Origin: Hymenolepis diminuta
Taxonomy: Eukaryota; Platyhelminthes; Cestoda; Cyclophyllidea; Hymenolepididae
NCBI GenBank assembly: GCA_900708905.1
Contig: CAADRB010000004.1
Location: forward strand, 181,883 to 245,882
Direction: 5' to 3'
Length of the DNA: 64,000 nucleotides
The translations under genes and the position numbers were made by a program. This document shows, in pieces, positions 52,831-64,000 of the stretch (within the stretch, counting starts at the first letter, position 1; each line of letters opens with the position of its first letter). The notes below the pieces were generated by a model. The model was not told where the DNA came from and did not search any database. It saw only the letters and a list, made by a program, of their open reading frames with translations.

Positions 52831-53904
52831 TTCGATCGCTTGACCAGTTAAAGCTTTTAGTTCTATCGACCTGGAATGTGAAAGAGAAGTGGGCGTAGAG
52901 GATTTATGAATGAGATTTTCACAAGGTTCCTCCCGTGTCGATTTTATCCCGTTTACTGTTACCCTCATCTCTATTTGTGCATGACCCATCTCCCGGCAGT
53001 TAAGCAACATATTAACTATTCCTCGTTATCTAACATCTGCTTGCTGGACTTTCCTTTGATATCTAGTTGCAAATTCGGCGTAATGGATACAAGACTGCCA
53101 TATTTTCTCTGTTCTCTTCCAACTCCCTCCTCTTTCTATCTTATGAGTGTAATGACTTAATTGATTTTCTAAATTGTTCGTTCACATTTCCTATGCCAGA
53201 GCCTTACCTGCAATACATTTTTTGATGCTGAAAGGGCTATATGAGTGCACATGGATTAATCAGCACAGATACTCCCCTGATCCGATCGGCGGTTAGATTC
53301 AGTTTAACTGGCGTATGACCTTGAGTTGATCTGCACTTTTTAAGGCAAATTAGGAAAACTGCATATGCCGGCAGTTTAGCTAAACTAGGCTGTGTGCTTT
53401 CTTAGCTTCCTTAAACTGCACAAAAATAGCTTCTATGGCACCAAGGTGAATATTAGCAGTGGATTTTGTGTGATTCTGTATGCAAATTTTGGATAATCCA
53501 TTTGTATAATTGAAACACCGTCACTCATTCTAATATTCCTTTCGGTTAGATTTTCTGTGCGCATTTTATACATGGTATCTACAAAGAGTATGATTTGGCT
53601 ATCACTACGATCGCTGTGGTTTCTAACTATGAGTCACATTTGAAAGTCAAATGAATCAAATTTCCATTAGTTTAAAAGTGCTCAATTTCATCTATCTTCC
53701 ACCGGAACAATTAGCGCCTAGAATGGATTAGTAATAAACTAATATTATTTATAACGAGGGGAGAATATTTTTTTATTTTAAATTATATAAAGTTTCCGAG
53801 CATTTCAAATGTTGGGTGAGGTATTTGGAGTAGTGAAGTAGGTCAAATATCAAGATATTTAATGATTCTAACAATAAAAGCATCAGAATGTCTACTTTTT
53901 ACAA
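52831..53904. other. Stretch between R2 and R3, unassigned
   Basis: Pyrimidine-rich in 52920-53160. It may belong to the same element as the flanking R2 and R3 copies (see findings). No gene supported. Confidence 0.35.
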
Positions 53905-54175
53905 TTTTGCATTTTTGTGTCCTTTGCACTGTCATAATGCCAAGCCAATATGCGCCGACTAGACAATAGTTAAGGTAGAAGTGCGGCTACCCCAAAACGT
54001 ATGTACATATTGAGACAGGTCATTTTCATAGTATTAGTAAAGTTTGGAGATCAAAACCCTGCCGGACTAACGAGAGTTTATGCCCGAACTAACTGCCAAG
54101 ATGTCAGAAGCGGCTTGCGCACATACATTGATAAGGATGATAGACGACTTTAAGGACAACTGTGGAATTGCCTAT
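53905..54175 (+). repeat. Interspersed repeat family R3, copy 3
   Basis: Landmarks: GGAGATCAAAACCCTGCCGG, TGCCCGAACTAACTGCCAAG, ATGTCAGAAGCGGC, GCGCACATACATTGATAAGG, ATGATAGACGACTTTAAGGA, CAACTGTGGAATTG. Its 5' part (CACTGTCATAATGCCAAG) is diverged. Confidence 0.6.
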
Positions 54176-55436
54176 CTTCTGTGGCTCTAAGTTTAGTTTT
54201 TTTCGGCTTCTCCTGGACAACTCGATCTGGCATAAATTTACAATTATTGGATTTTTAATTGCTTCTTATAATAGCCATCTGTGCTACTTGCTCAAAAGTT
54301 ACTGAAATATTAGTTATTGAAACAATTCAGTTGTTCTCAATGGAGATTCAGTCGTCCAAATATCTCAGTAATCTCACCGGGTACTCCTAAAGGCAATTGT
54401 ATATCTGTATTGTAGAGTAGTGTAAATAAATCCAAATAAGAATGGACAGTTTTGCGACATTTTGGCAGAGAAATAAAATAGCTCACCTCAAATCCATTTA
54501 TTTACTCACTTTATTAACAAAATTAAAGCATGAATAAATGTGATAAGTGGCATAATTTAATAATAAATGGTATTAAAAATTGAAAAATATTGCGCTTTGA
54601 AATATGCTATTAAATACAATGTTTTTCGAATGAATCCCATAATCCTAAAAATAGTATCACTTTTATTGATACTGCAGAAGTGTAAAGAACTTCGTTGAAG
54701 TCTCATTTAATTACGGTTATTATGATTGATAATACATTCACCAGCTTAGATTTTCTTATGCAATTTGAAATGAAGAAATCCTATGGACTTAAAAGATTTC
54801 CATTGAGTTATTCTTGCTCTACGATTTGTTGAATCGAGCGTCTATTGTTGAGTAGAGTGTAGAACTAACAAAGTTTGCTAGGCTTCACAAAGTACTTTCA
54901 TATATCACTTTCACTGGACTAGATTTATGAAGTAATATCCTAATATAATGTCATTTCGAGTTAACAGTTGTAGATCATTTTCTCAAGTTCTAAGTTATAT
55001 GCCCATCATTTAATAATAGTTGATGCTGGAAACGTACAGTGCATCAATCTTATAAATTAATTCTGTTCTTCTCTCTACCACTTTACTTCTACACTCTTCG
55101 GATCGTTAATAGCCTATGGAACACATCAATGACTATACTATAGCAGAGAAAAAAGTATTTGTGCATTAGTTGGAAAGGTTTTATATCCCCTATATGAATT
55201 AAAACACTTCATACTGTTCTGAAAAAAGGTACCCATTAGAGAAAGACCAGTAGAACAGTACATATAGACCTAAAAGTTTAAAGATTGAAAGTAAATTTCT
55301 ATATGGGCCTCCAGACGTTTCTAATTTAAAGCTATTGGTAGTTAATTTCTTATTTTTGATAGGAAAGATAAATATTGGTCAATACAGAAGTACATGAGGC
55401 CTATGCAAATATCATTTTAATTATATTTATGACGAG
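54176..55436. other. Intergenic, nothing identified
   Basis: AT-rich; no supported gene or RNA. Confidence 0.5.
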
Positions 55437-55640
55437 CTCCACAGGCGCAGCGATTAATAGATTTGTATTCGGAATCGGAAATCACGGATTCGACGCCCGT
55501 TAGGTCACAACCAATAAGCACTGATCAATCGCATTTAGTAAAAGGGCCGCAAAATTCGAGTTCCTCAAAAGGAAAGCTCCATGAGGCTACCCCACTAGCC
55601 AAGGTGAGTGTTGGAAAATGCTATCCTAAATGGCCTTTAG
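55437..55640 (+). mobile_element. tRNA-derived SINE, full length
   Basis: The head CTCCACAGGCGCAGCGATTA leads to a B box-like GGATTCGACGCCC. The body has AGGGCCGCAAAATTCGAGTT, CCTCAAAAGGAAAGCTCCAT, AGCCAAGGTGAGTGTTGGAA and AATGCTATCCTAAATGG. The + open frame at 55463-55711 and the start of the minus frame at 55621-56040 overlap it and are not genes. The GGTGAGTG inside it looks like a donor but is element sequence. Confidence 0.75.
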
Positions 55641-56239
55641 AGTTATATATTGCCAATATGTATATTCGAACATACCTAAAAGAAACTAGGTTCAAATTAG
55701 CTTTCCGATGATGGTCTACGCATCCGAATAGGTTGCAAGGGGCATCATATGACTTGTATGTATGCGTCATACCAGTCATTTCCTCAAACTCGAAAAATAT
55801 AACATGAACTGGTGAGGTGATTGTATTGAAAATATTCTCTACCTTGTAAAACCAAAAGTAATCAAATATAAAATGAAAAAAGGTTGTAAGAATAACAAGT
55901 AAGGGTTGGGAGCTAGCAACAGTTAACGACAGCTCACAATGAGGATTCAAGAAGATAAGAAATGAGAGGGAAGCATAGGAGCGTGTCTGCCCCATCCTCA
56001 ATGTACGTATAATGGGGGCTTTATATAGTTTCATAGACAAGGGAGGATGTGAATTTTTAGGTTAGTGTCTCTCGCATAGCTTTAAGAAAGGCATTTTAAT
56101 GATTCAAGAAGGCACGGTTTATTACTCGACATAGAATATAATTTAACTCTAGCTTTAATCAATTAACTACTTCCTAGATATGAAAATAAGGAAGATCATG
56201 TCAATAGATCTAGATATGCATATACGCTTTAATGTCAAG

Positions 56240-56600
56240 CGATAAAAAACGGCTATGAAACTGTAATAACGTTAGAGGGGTCAATCGAGGCCACATCGAT
56301 CGAATAAGTTAAGTCTCTCATGTCGTCAGATCAGTTCGGAGGTGGCACGCAAGCCACCCCAATTTATTAATAAGCAAACTAGGTTTATATAAAAAACATT
56401 TCTTCGTTGTTCGTCAATCACGTCTAGCTGTCGGAGTCCGGCGTGATCATAGACATCTGTTTAGGTATCTATTTATAAACACAAATACACAGCGGGGCCG
56501 TCTGTGGACACTGTAGTGGAGATCTTATCGCTAGTCAATCATTTCTAATCGCCAGATGTAGATAGACATCTGCTGGCTATAGCAGAAACACATGATTCTG
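56240..56600. other. GC-richer island with TATA-like motif and hairpin
   Basis: This 360-base block differs from its AT-rich flanks. It contains TTTATATAAAAAAC near 56375, several CG dinucleotides (GTCGGAGTCCGGCG), the repeated motif ATAGACATCTG at 56449-56459 and again at 56562-56572, and an inverted repeat GCCAGATGT...ACATCTGcTGGC at 56551-56577. It could be an LTR, a promoter or a non-coding RNA; nothing decides among these. Confidence 0.3.
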
Positions 56601-57649
56601 AAAATGTAAATAAGTGCAGATTTTCCGTGAATATCGACATTTAAAGTAGTTATCCTGACTACTATTTGTAAGCTTTAATTTTATCAATCCAAAATATCAA
56701 ACATTATTTAACTCAGAAGAAGATTTTACGGTTCAAGACTAAATTTTTCTATATTTCACTCTTTTACCTTCAATACTCCAAATGTCTATTTTACAAATCA
56801 AGTAAGTTAAAAACAATAAATCTTTTATAAAAAAGGAATTTTGGGATCACACATTGCGTGTGTATGACCTACGGTTTCTTAAAACGCTCGGTACGTCGTT
56901 ATACAACCTGTAGTCTTTCTTGACGATCTTTGAATCGATCTGAGTACTTTTGTACTCGAATAACCGTCCTTGAAAATTTTAAAGTTTGGAGGTCTTTATG
57001 GGGAATTTCTTTTCATACACCCGTAATACAGCTGGTGTGGAGCATTTTTATTATCAGACTCAACTCTCCTTAGATTCTAAATAAAAACAACATTTAAATG
57101 TTTAACTTTGTGAATCTACCTACTAACTTTTTTTCAATGGATCCAATTTTCGTCATAATTTATTCATTATTTTAGCGGCGAACATGGGACGGAGAAATTT
57201 AACAACGAAAATTCATATTGACTGTCTTCTAATGAAATATGGGTACACTCGTAATTTCATATGTTTGGTTTATCTCATTAGCCACCACTTCTTCGTAGTT
57301 GCTGTTGAATTTTAACCGCCTTTAGCACTTTAAGTCCTTTTGATGCATTGCTATTATATGAAGGAGCTTAAAGTGTTCACCGAATCCACCTTTATATTGT
57401 TATATCATAACAAGTGAATAAAATCATTTTGACTTGTTTCTAAAATGGGCGCTGCCAGTGTTATAAAATATGAAACTGGAGTATTTAAAGCATTAAAGTC
57501 GAAGCTGAGAAATTTTCAACAATTAGGGGAATTTTCACAAAGATTTTTTGCCAATTACAATGATATTTAATAAGCTCAGTTTTTGTATATTACTAGGAAT
57601 GGAAAAAGTTCTCAAGCCCATTGGGGAAACTCCTAAAAGTAATTGACTC

Positions 57650-57813
57650 GGGTGAGAGAAGGTATCCTGGACCCACTCTTATAAAAACTCACATTTTATC
57701 ACCCCTCTTCTCGATAAAATTTAACCTATGCAGAAGGCCCCCAACGTTACTGCATGTGCACCGATGAGCACTAATCTCGTGACCTCTGACTTAGCACCTT
57801 GACCACTGGGTGT
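57650..57813 (-). mobile_element. tRNA-derived SINE, minus orientation
   Basis: The + strand shows the reverse complement: GGTATCCTGGACCCACTCTT, AAACTCACATTTTATCACCC, CATGTGCACCGATGAGCAC, TCTCGTGACCTCTGACTTAG and CACCTTGACCACTGGGTG. The last two blocks are the tRNA-like head. Confidence 0.65.
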
Positions 57814-58369
57814 AAATGTTCTGTTTACTGCACCCAGAATTTTTAACAAAAACTTTCCTTAGTTGGAGTAAAAGTATTTTAGTGTTTCATTATATTAAAT
57901 CCTGTACAATTGTGATAAACTTTGGAGTATAAGAGAAAATCGCAGCCACAAATTGCTCCCTTTTCCATTGTTTCAATTTCTTTTCTTGATACTGACATGT
58001 TGCAACTTGTTTCAGCATCCACTTGATGAGTTTATCACTTTGATAAATTTGTCTGACCAATACATTAAATGAATATAATAACTCAAATATCATAATTAAA
58101 AGCTGCAAATTTATGTACCCTACCATGAGGGTCATGACCCATTGTATCTGAAGTTCACACGTTATTGAGATAATTCACACGCACATGGGACAAGAAGAAC
58201 AAGTTTTTACGTGCCTCTATTTGTACGTGTGCTGTTGAAATGCTGCAAGATTATCTACACAATATCCTTTGCAGTTATATGTGATAAATTTTGCTTTGTA
58301 CACTTAATTTACATAGTTAATTAAACTAAAATGATAATATTGGACATGGTTGTTGAAAAAATTGATTGC

Positions 58370-58386
58370 ATATATATATATATAAT
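58370..58386. repeat. (AT)n microsatellite
   Basis: An AT dinucleotide run in intergenic sequence. Confidence 0.85.
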
Positions 58387-60176
58387 ATTTATAGAGTAAT
58401 AGAGTAATTATAAAAATGCAATATAGAGCAGCACAAAGCTCGACATACCTTAACGATATATCAGGGACAATTCTCAGGGCAACTTAAGAGCAAAGGGATG
58501 TGGAGGTCATGTCATTTGGAATGAATTGATAACCAACCTAAAGTGGTAACTAATCGCCAGTGCACCACAGTTACTACAAGGTCCATGAGATTTGATAGCT
58601 TTAGTTTTTATTATGAAGCAAAAATTGGCTTTTTTCTTCAAAATACACTAAGTTGAGCTGAAACAGGTTATCTTGGTCGGAAGAAAAATATGAGAAAAAA
58701 GACTATATTCTATATTTAAATCAAATAATATAACAATAATCTCATTCTGTGTAAATAAAAAGAAATGTGTCACGTTCTTCATTGCCATTCATCTCCACCT
58801 ACCGTCACCAATCCCGTTTTCGATAGCATAGCCTCGGGTTTAGATGGGTCGCAAGATGCAGGACAGTCAGCGGAAGGGCGATCACAGGTATAATGGAACG
58901 CTCCCAGACATGATAACGTAATTATATTTAAAGGCTAGGTCGGGTATCTCTGTAAACGTACCGAAACACTCTCGTAGTGAAGAAGTAGCTCGACAGCATA
59001 TTTATTCAGATTTGAAGCATTCAAGTGACAGAAAGGGTAACGCGTATCAATTATTACTCTTCCTTGCGTAATATAATATGCTTCTCCCTGTGAATAAAAA
59101 GGGGATTTCGTTTTTAAAACCAAGATTTCTACACATCGCCTATTCCACGATTAGAACCTAGCTTTTTTGGTGAAAATCGTATTGCACATTGTTTTTCAAG
59201 TGCGAAGGTTTGCATTCATTTTGATATTTCTTAATCTCACACTCAAATTTGTCGGATTGCAGAGGGCGTTAGCCCGATTTGACCAGGTTTAGAAGATCGG
59301 GAAATGGTGACATTTCCGTCTTTTAGTGTTACAGAGCAGTTAGTTGGTATAAGCAAACAAGATTTTTTTCTACTGTTCATCAAGATAGCTGAATGATATT
59401 TGAGTTTACTTTGGCTGAACTCTAATAACATGATAACATAATATCAAACTTATGTATAATGGCATACGTCGAATAAGCATTGCCATCGTTAATTTCAATT
59501 GGACTACGAACCCCAGTCTGACCTCAAAATCTTGAAGGTTATTAGACAATCTTTCTTAGAAAATGCGGGGTTAATGCCTAATTAATTAATTGCACCACAA
59601 ACCGATGACAAACACATGCAATGATATTGAGATAACCATTACGCCATAGGTGAATTTTACACCACTGCCCACCTTAAAACTCCATTATATTTACACATTC
59701 AGCCGATCCACACAAATCGCGCTATTTCAATGCATCATGTGTCGAAACTAAGACGCCCTTAGAATATTCCAATTGCCATTCTCAGAAACCAAAAAGCGTA
59801 AATCACATTTCTCCACAGACAAGGGATTACATTGCGACCTCAAAAAATATCATAATAATAGAAGAATAAGCAACAGCGTTTTAGGCTAAGAGAAACAAAC
59901 AAAGATGGGGTATGAATGAACTATTGATTAAAAATAAGTAGTAGTCCCGACACATCTGGGTGTAGGTTAGTAGGTTCGATCAAGGAATGCAAGAGAAGAA
60001 AAGAAAGCCTTTATACAAACACATGGGCAGATTAGTGAGGCAAGGAAAAAACAATTCGGAAGACGAGGCTAGGTAGAAAAATGGGGATGGATAGTATCCA
60101 TCTAATGTCATCAAAGTATACCGAAAGACGCAAGCGTACTTCGCAAAGTTCCATACTGGATTGACTTTTGACGGTT

Positions 60177-60299
60177 CTATGAGTACCCTTGAGGTGGACC
60201 TAATGGAATTGGCTCTGAGGAAATGGGATTCGATTGCTGGTTGTTGTCGTTGTTACCACCTTCATTATTATTGGTCCGGTTACGTTCGTTATCTGAGTC
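60177..60299 (-). CDS. Terminal exon of an unidentified minus-strand gene, Asn/Gln/Pro-rich C-terminus
   Basis: The minus strand reads TTCTTTTGCTATAG as acceptor (AG at 60301-60300) and then 40 codons and a TAG stop (60177-60179). The peptide starts DSDNERNRTNNNEGGNNDNN and closes with SEPIPLGPPQGYS. The acceptor coincides exactly with the start of a polar, low-complexity open stretch, GC content and codon use differ from the flanks, and the stop is followed by AT-rich sequence, all as expected for a real last exon. It has no Met, which is why a start-based search misses it. Upstream exons must lie at higher coordinates, probably beyond 64 kb; a short acidic-basic stretch after an acceptor at 61107 (EEEEASRKQKRDS) is one weak candidate. 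The tail looks disordered and gives no family. Confidence 0.6.
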   Translation of the reverse strand, partial: DSDNERNRTNNNEGGNNDNNQQSNPISSEPIPLGPPQGYS

Positions 60300-62079
60300 C
60301 TATAGCAAAAGAACGGGCAAAATGATCAGTAAGAACACATTGCATCGCAATGGATAATTGTAATAATATAATGTTACGTAGATCATTTACTACGGAATTT
60401 TGTAAGCTGTGATTAGTGTAATTAAGGTTTTAAGCTATTCTTGTAATCGTCTTGGGTAGGAAAGACACCTTAAATCTCATTGATAGAGAAACTCGGAATC
60501 TGTCCTCCATCTGAAAATCATTGACCAATGCGTTCCGTCATTACCGGTTAACTGTAAGCTGCACAATCTTAAGAAAAGTTTCAACTTTATAGAATTGATA
60601 AGCAGGCTGTACCCTTTTGATAACCACTCACATTCAGAAACACAACGCTATTATGTGGTATATTACTTTCAGGGAAATGAAGATTATGAAAATGTTATCA
60701 TTAAACTCTTTAGAGATCTAATTAACTCCAAGTTTAAATGTCAGAATGTTTGAGGGAAATGGATTAATCATGATAAAAAGCATCCCTCTTTAATTTTCGC
60801 GCTCTTTTAAATTTGGATTACCGACTGCTTAGTCGAAAACTTTTCGAGCAAAAATCATGACGATGTGAATTTAAGAATCGAATACCACAAACAAATGAGA
60901 GATAAACCTAAAACTACACTCGCAATCACTCAGAAGTTGTTCACGGGGAAAAGCATTATAATCAGTAGTGATAATCTAGCATTTCAGATTAGCCTAAAAG
61001 TAGTGATGTACTATTATTTGGTAAGATATCAGCGAGTCTTAGCTTAAAACTAAATAACATCTCTACAACTATCTCTCTTCTGTTTTCTACTCGCCTCTTC
61101 TTCTTCCTGCAAACGAGTGCTAATCAAACAGTTAAGACAAAAAGCTCTAGTTTCTTAAGAACAATAAGTATCCAGCACAATTTTCAGCCAATCAGCTTCA
61201 ACACCGATCCCCAACAGAACCAACCAAAACTCCAAAGAAATTCATGCATTCCGGGCACGACATTTTAAATGTCACTCTTTCCTCCCTCTAATGAATATAA
61301 TATCTACCTATTTCATCAATATTTGTAACAAGAAAAAAGATTAACAAGTCACCTTCTATTGTTTAAATGGACCACAAAATTAACTCAAGAATGGTCACAC
61401 GAGAAGGCGTAAATGTAAGATGGAGAAAACTAATCTAGTGCCCTTTCGAACCGCATCAACTCAGCTACCACAATACAGGAATGAGACAGTCAGTGAAGGA
61501 ATACTTTCATTAGAGAACAAAGACGAGACAGCAACTTCGTAACCTTTTGGCTGAAAGTTTTATTAAGTGGAGGATTAAAGCTCACAATACAGTTGTTAGA
61601 TTAAGGGGAAATCGATAAACTACCTAAGAGGTGAGACAAGACGAGACGAGTCTTATACACAACTCTGTGAAGGAGGCAAAAAGTGAATAAGAATTGTCAT
61701 ATGAACCACGATAACGCAGAAATGTAATAAATCATTGCAAAGGAAGGGCACTACTTCATAATACTAACTTGTCTTAAGCTCTCCAAATGCATACGGTCGC
61801 TATTGATGTTGGTGAATGAGCCTTTTAATCATAAAAGGCATGAGCAGGATTGGAGTGTCAAACAGAAAAGGGGGAAATATTAGTGGGACTTTTCCAAATA
61901 ACTGTCTTTGTAATAAAAGCATTCGAGATCATGTACACAAAAATGAGGCTTGTCTCGTCACTAATCGCTAAATGAAACCTGGTTTTGCATCACTATAGTA
62001 TAAGGGATTGAGAGATATCCTTTGTTTAAACCAATTCCCACCCCCGTATTTCATAAAACATATTTTTAATGCAAATGGT
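60300..62079 (-). other. Probable intron of the minus-strand gene
   Basis: It lies directly 5' of the terminal exon on the minus strand. Short candidate exons exist at 61106 downwards and near 60480-60560, neither with a convincing donor. The GAGACAAGACGAGACGAG run near 61630 and the CTCGTCACTAATCGCTAAA block near 61955 may belong to an old repeat. Confidence 0.4.
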
Positions 62080-62350
62080 TAAACAGTCAGTAAGCGCTGA
62101 ACATCGTAGGCAAGCCTTTATGGCAATCCAGGGTACGAATTGTGGAGTGCAAGGTACCCATTTAGTAAATATTGTACAACCCGAATCCAGAAAATCAACT
62201 GAAGTAGGACTCATCGATACCTTGACGCAGTTCTCGGCATCAGTTTGATCCCCCTCCTCTTTATTATCACTTGCTGGACTCTTTGTTCAACAATTACTAA
62301 TTACTTTCCACAATGAAGAATTTTGAAGTATTTTTTATGTTGCCGTGGCC
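62080..62350 (+). repeat. Interspersed repeat family R2, copy 3
   Basis: Landmarks: AAGCGCTGAACATCGTAGGC, AAGCCTTTATGGCAATCCAG, ATTGTACAACCCGAATCCAG, AACTGAAGTAGGACTCATCG, ATACCTTGACGC, TTCTCGGCATC, TTACTTTCCACAATGAAGAA and TTTTGAAGTATTTTT. It is the longest copy. The minus-strand open frame at 62026-62214 is a shadow. Confidence 0.6.
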
Positions 62351-63094
62351 AATAATAATGACAGTTAAAAATATTTTACCTGAGTAGTCCTGAAATTGAA
62401 ATATTAAGGACTACCAATTAAATGAGTGCATGTGAAATTTGTGGAATTAAGGTGATTAAATCATCAAGCTGGAAAGATAAAGTACATAGAATGGGAAAAC
62501 ATAGTGGTGCACATGTAGTGATTTAAATCATCAGTCGTATCACATAAACGGTAGTATAGGATGTCCTCATGCTATTTGGTAATCATAATCAACTAGACGT
62601 TCCACAGAAATGTAAATGGGAATAGGGCTACCACCCAGTGTTTAAAATTGTGTAATATGAGATGTAAGTTTTATTCCGATATCAAACGAATTAAAATAGG
62701 TTTGTGAAATGTATGGCAATGAAACTCCATTGCTGTTGAAACTCCATGAACTAGTGCAATCATCTCCCAATCGTCTTGAAAGTTATACTCCAACGGAAAT
62801 GAACTTCTTAAGTATTCCGAAGAGGTAAGAAGCAAAGAGGCGCAAATCATAACCCGAACTCCATAAAATCTTACAAGGACATAAGCATCATATTTTACGT
62901 TCCCCTCCCTTATAGCATCAAAAACTTAATATCTTTATATTCAAATCATAATCTTAAACGAAAATGAACAGTTCATTTTTGTTGATCCAACAGACTAGAG
63001 AATTGTTGCTTACATAGATAATGTTCATATTTACCCAACAAGAGGTAAAGCGAACAATATTCATTTGCGCGATTGGAATGGTTAACGCGTTTCT
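62351..63094. other. Stretch between R2 and SINE, unassigned
   Basis: No gene or repeat could be supported. Confidence 0.4.
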
Positions 63095-63221
63095 AGAGAA
63101 ACTCACATTCAATTACCTCTTGCTGACCAGTTTACCAATGCAGTTCACCATCCACATAATTGGATGTGCAGCGATGAGTACCATGCCCTCTGTCTTGACC
63201 ATTAAGACCCTAGTGCAGTTT
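63095..63221 (-). mobile_element. tRNA-derived SINE, minus orientation, diverged
   Basis: The + strand shows GAGAAACTCACATTCAATTA, TGGATGTGCAGCGATGAGTA, CCATGCCCTCTGTCTTGACC and ATTAAGACCCTAGTGCAG, the reverse complement of the body end and tRNA-like head. It matches the copy at 57650-57813 best. The + open frame at 63021-63248 covers it and is not a gene. Confidence 0.6.
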
Positions 63222-63889
63222 CATATGCACTTTTATCTAACGAGGTGAAACTGGTTTGTGAACTGCGTAAAAAAGGAAATATAAATGAATACGAACTTTC
63301 TTTCTAGAAAATCTAGCAATTTTCCAATGAACAGCTTTCAAAACCAAGATCCAACAGAACTCAATGTAGGCTCAAAGTCTCAATAGACACTTTAATTTTC
63401 GCAATCGGGATTTCAACGTTTTTTCCTAATTCCCTATGCAACTTTATGTATAGCTATGTAACTTTCCGCCCAGTTCATGTCTTTGATATAGACCGTAAAT
63501 GTTTCTCATTCGGATAATTGGGCTTAATTATAACCGCACTGACCAACAAAAGAAAGGGTCTTCAAGATCCCTTCTATGTATCCAAGATGAACAGCATAAA
63601 ACACTCTACTTCAATGAATTCTAAAGTCGACTATAGATATAAATCAAAACCCCAATAAACAATTCTGAACTCAGCAATCATTTTTCAGCTTTCAAGTATG
63701 GAGACTAGACATGAATGACTGCAATTGACGGATGAAATGGGTAATCAATAAACGTGGATCACCGCCGAATTGTTTTATTCGTGTAAGTCATATTATGCAA
63801 AATCATGTTTGATCTAATTGCCAGTTATCTTAGCTGTTGAAGAAAAGTGTATCTGAAGTGATTTACTTTCGTAACTGCTCAATTGCCCA
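63222..63889. other. Unassigned AT-rich stretch
   Basis: Nothing that I can support. Confidence 0.4.
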
Positions 63890-64000
63890 CTTTTGTAAAG
63901 TATGCCTCTTCTATGTTGTTACACTACTAGGGAGACTAGTTTTCTGCTGTTATTATATATATGCCCACCAGATATCGCTGTACTACAACTGACTCAGACT
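63890..64000 (+). repeat. Interspersed repeat family R3, copy 4 (cut by window end)
   Basis: TTTTGTAAAGTATGCCTCTT, CTATGTTGTTACACTACTAG, CCACCAGATATCGCTGTACT and ACAACTGACTCAGACT match the 5' third of R3. It contains ATTATATATATG, a TATA-like motif also hinted at in copy 1. Confidence 0.6.

Larger units (their letters stand above)
56601..60176. other. Mostly unassigned; includes likely 3' UTR of the minus-strand gene ending at 60177
   Basis: Apart from the SINE at 57650-57813 and an AT run, I see no gene. The part next to 60177 would be the 3' UTR of the minus-strand gene; no canonical AATAAA on the minus strand was noted within about 250 bases. Confidence 0.4.

Noticed and set aside
55600..55625. 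Possible splice donor AAGGTGAGTG
   Set aside because: It is part of the SINE body (GATGAGCGTTGG position) and recurs with the element, not with an exon.
55621..56040. 139-codon minus-strand open frame
   Set aside because: It starts at the end of a SINE and has no start context, domain or splice support.

Overview
This is AT-rich, intron-rich eukaryotic DNA. It most likely comes from a flatworm (Platyhelminthes), probably a parasitic cestode or trematode. The evidence is the combination of a metazoan-only kinase (a GPCR kinase of the GRK4/5/6 type), very large introns full of decayed repeats, a tRNA-derived SINE family with a recognisable Pol III B box, an LTR followed by a primer-binding site of the TTGGTGACC type, and a one-exon neuropeptide precursor ending in a single C-terminal amidated peptide. 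The species cannot be fixed from the sequence alone.

The left third (1-18815) is the 3' half of the GRK gene on the + strand. Five exons are visible (3830-3919, 13919-14127, 15321-15458, 15546-15683, 18312-18815). They encode the end of the kinase domain from the DLG motif, the AGC-kinase C-tail, the returning part of the RGS-homology domain and a long Ser-rich tail with a Cys-Cys motif. The N-lobe and N-terminal exons lie beyond the left edge. One intron is 9999 bases long and another 87.

From 18.8 to 64 kb the window is mostly gene-poor. Supported or plausible genes are a secreted neuropeptide precursor (32095-32355, +) that would release GAYLDLPW-amide, and the last exon of an otherwise unseen minus-strand gene (60177-60299, Asn/Pro/Gln-rich). 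Weaker candidates are a minus-strand Ser-rich terminal exon (28498-28752) and a small two-exon hydrophobic ORF (23005-23523). A broken cadherin-repeat-like stretch lies on the minus strand just upstream of the neuropeptide gene (about 31255-31690).

The rest is shaped by old interspersed repeats. I recognise at least five groups by comparing copies inside the window: (1) the tRNA-derived SINE, about 11 copies in both orientations; (2) family R1, three copies in GRK introns; (3) family R2 (TACAACCCGAA core), three copies; (4) family R3, four copies, usually downstream of R2 in the same orientation; (5) family R4, three copies whose protein-like reading is conserved between copies despite stops and frameshifts. 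Two LTR-like segments are also present. Repeat boundaries are approximate because they were read by eye.
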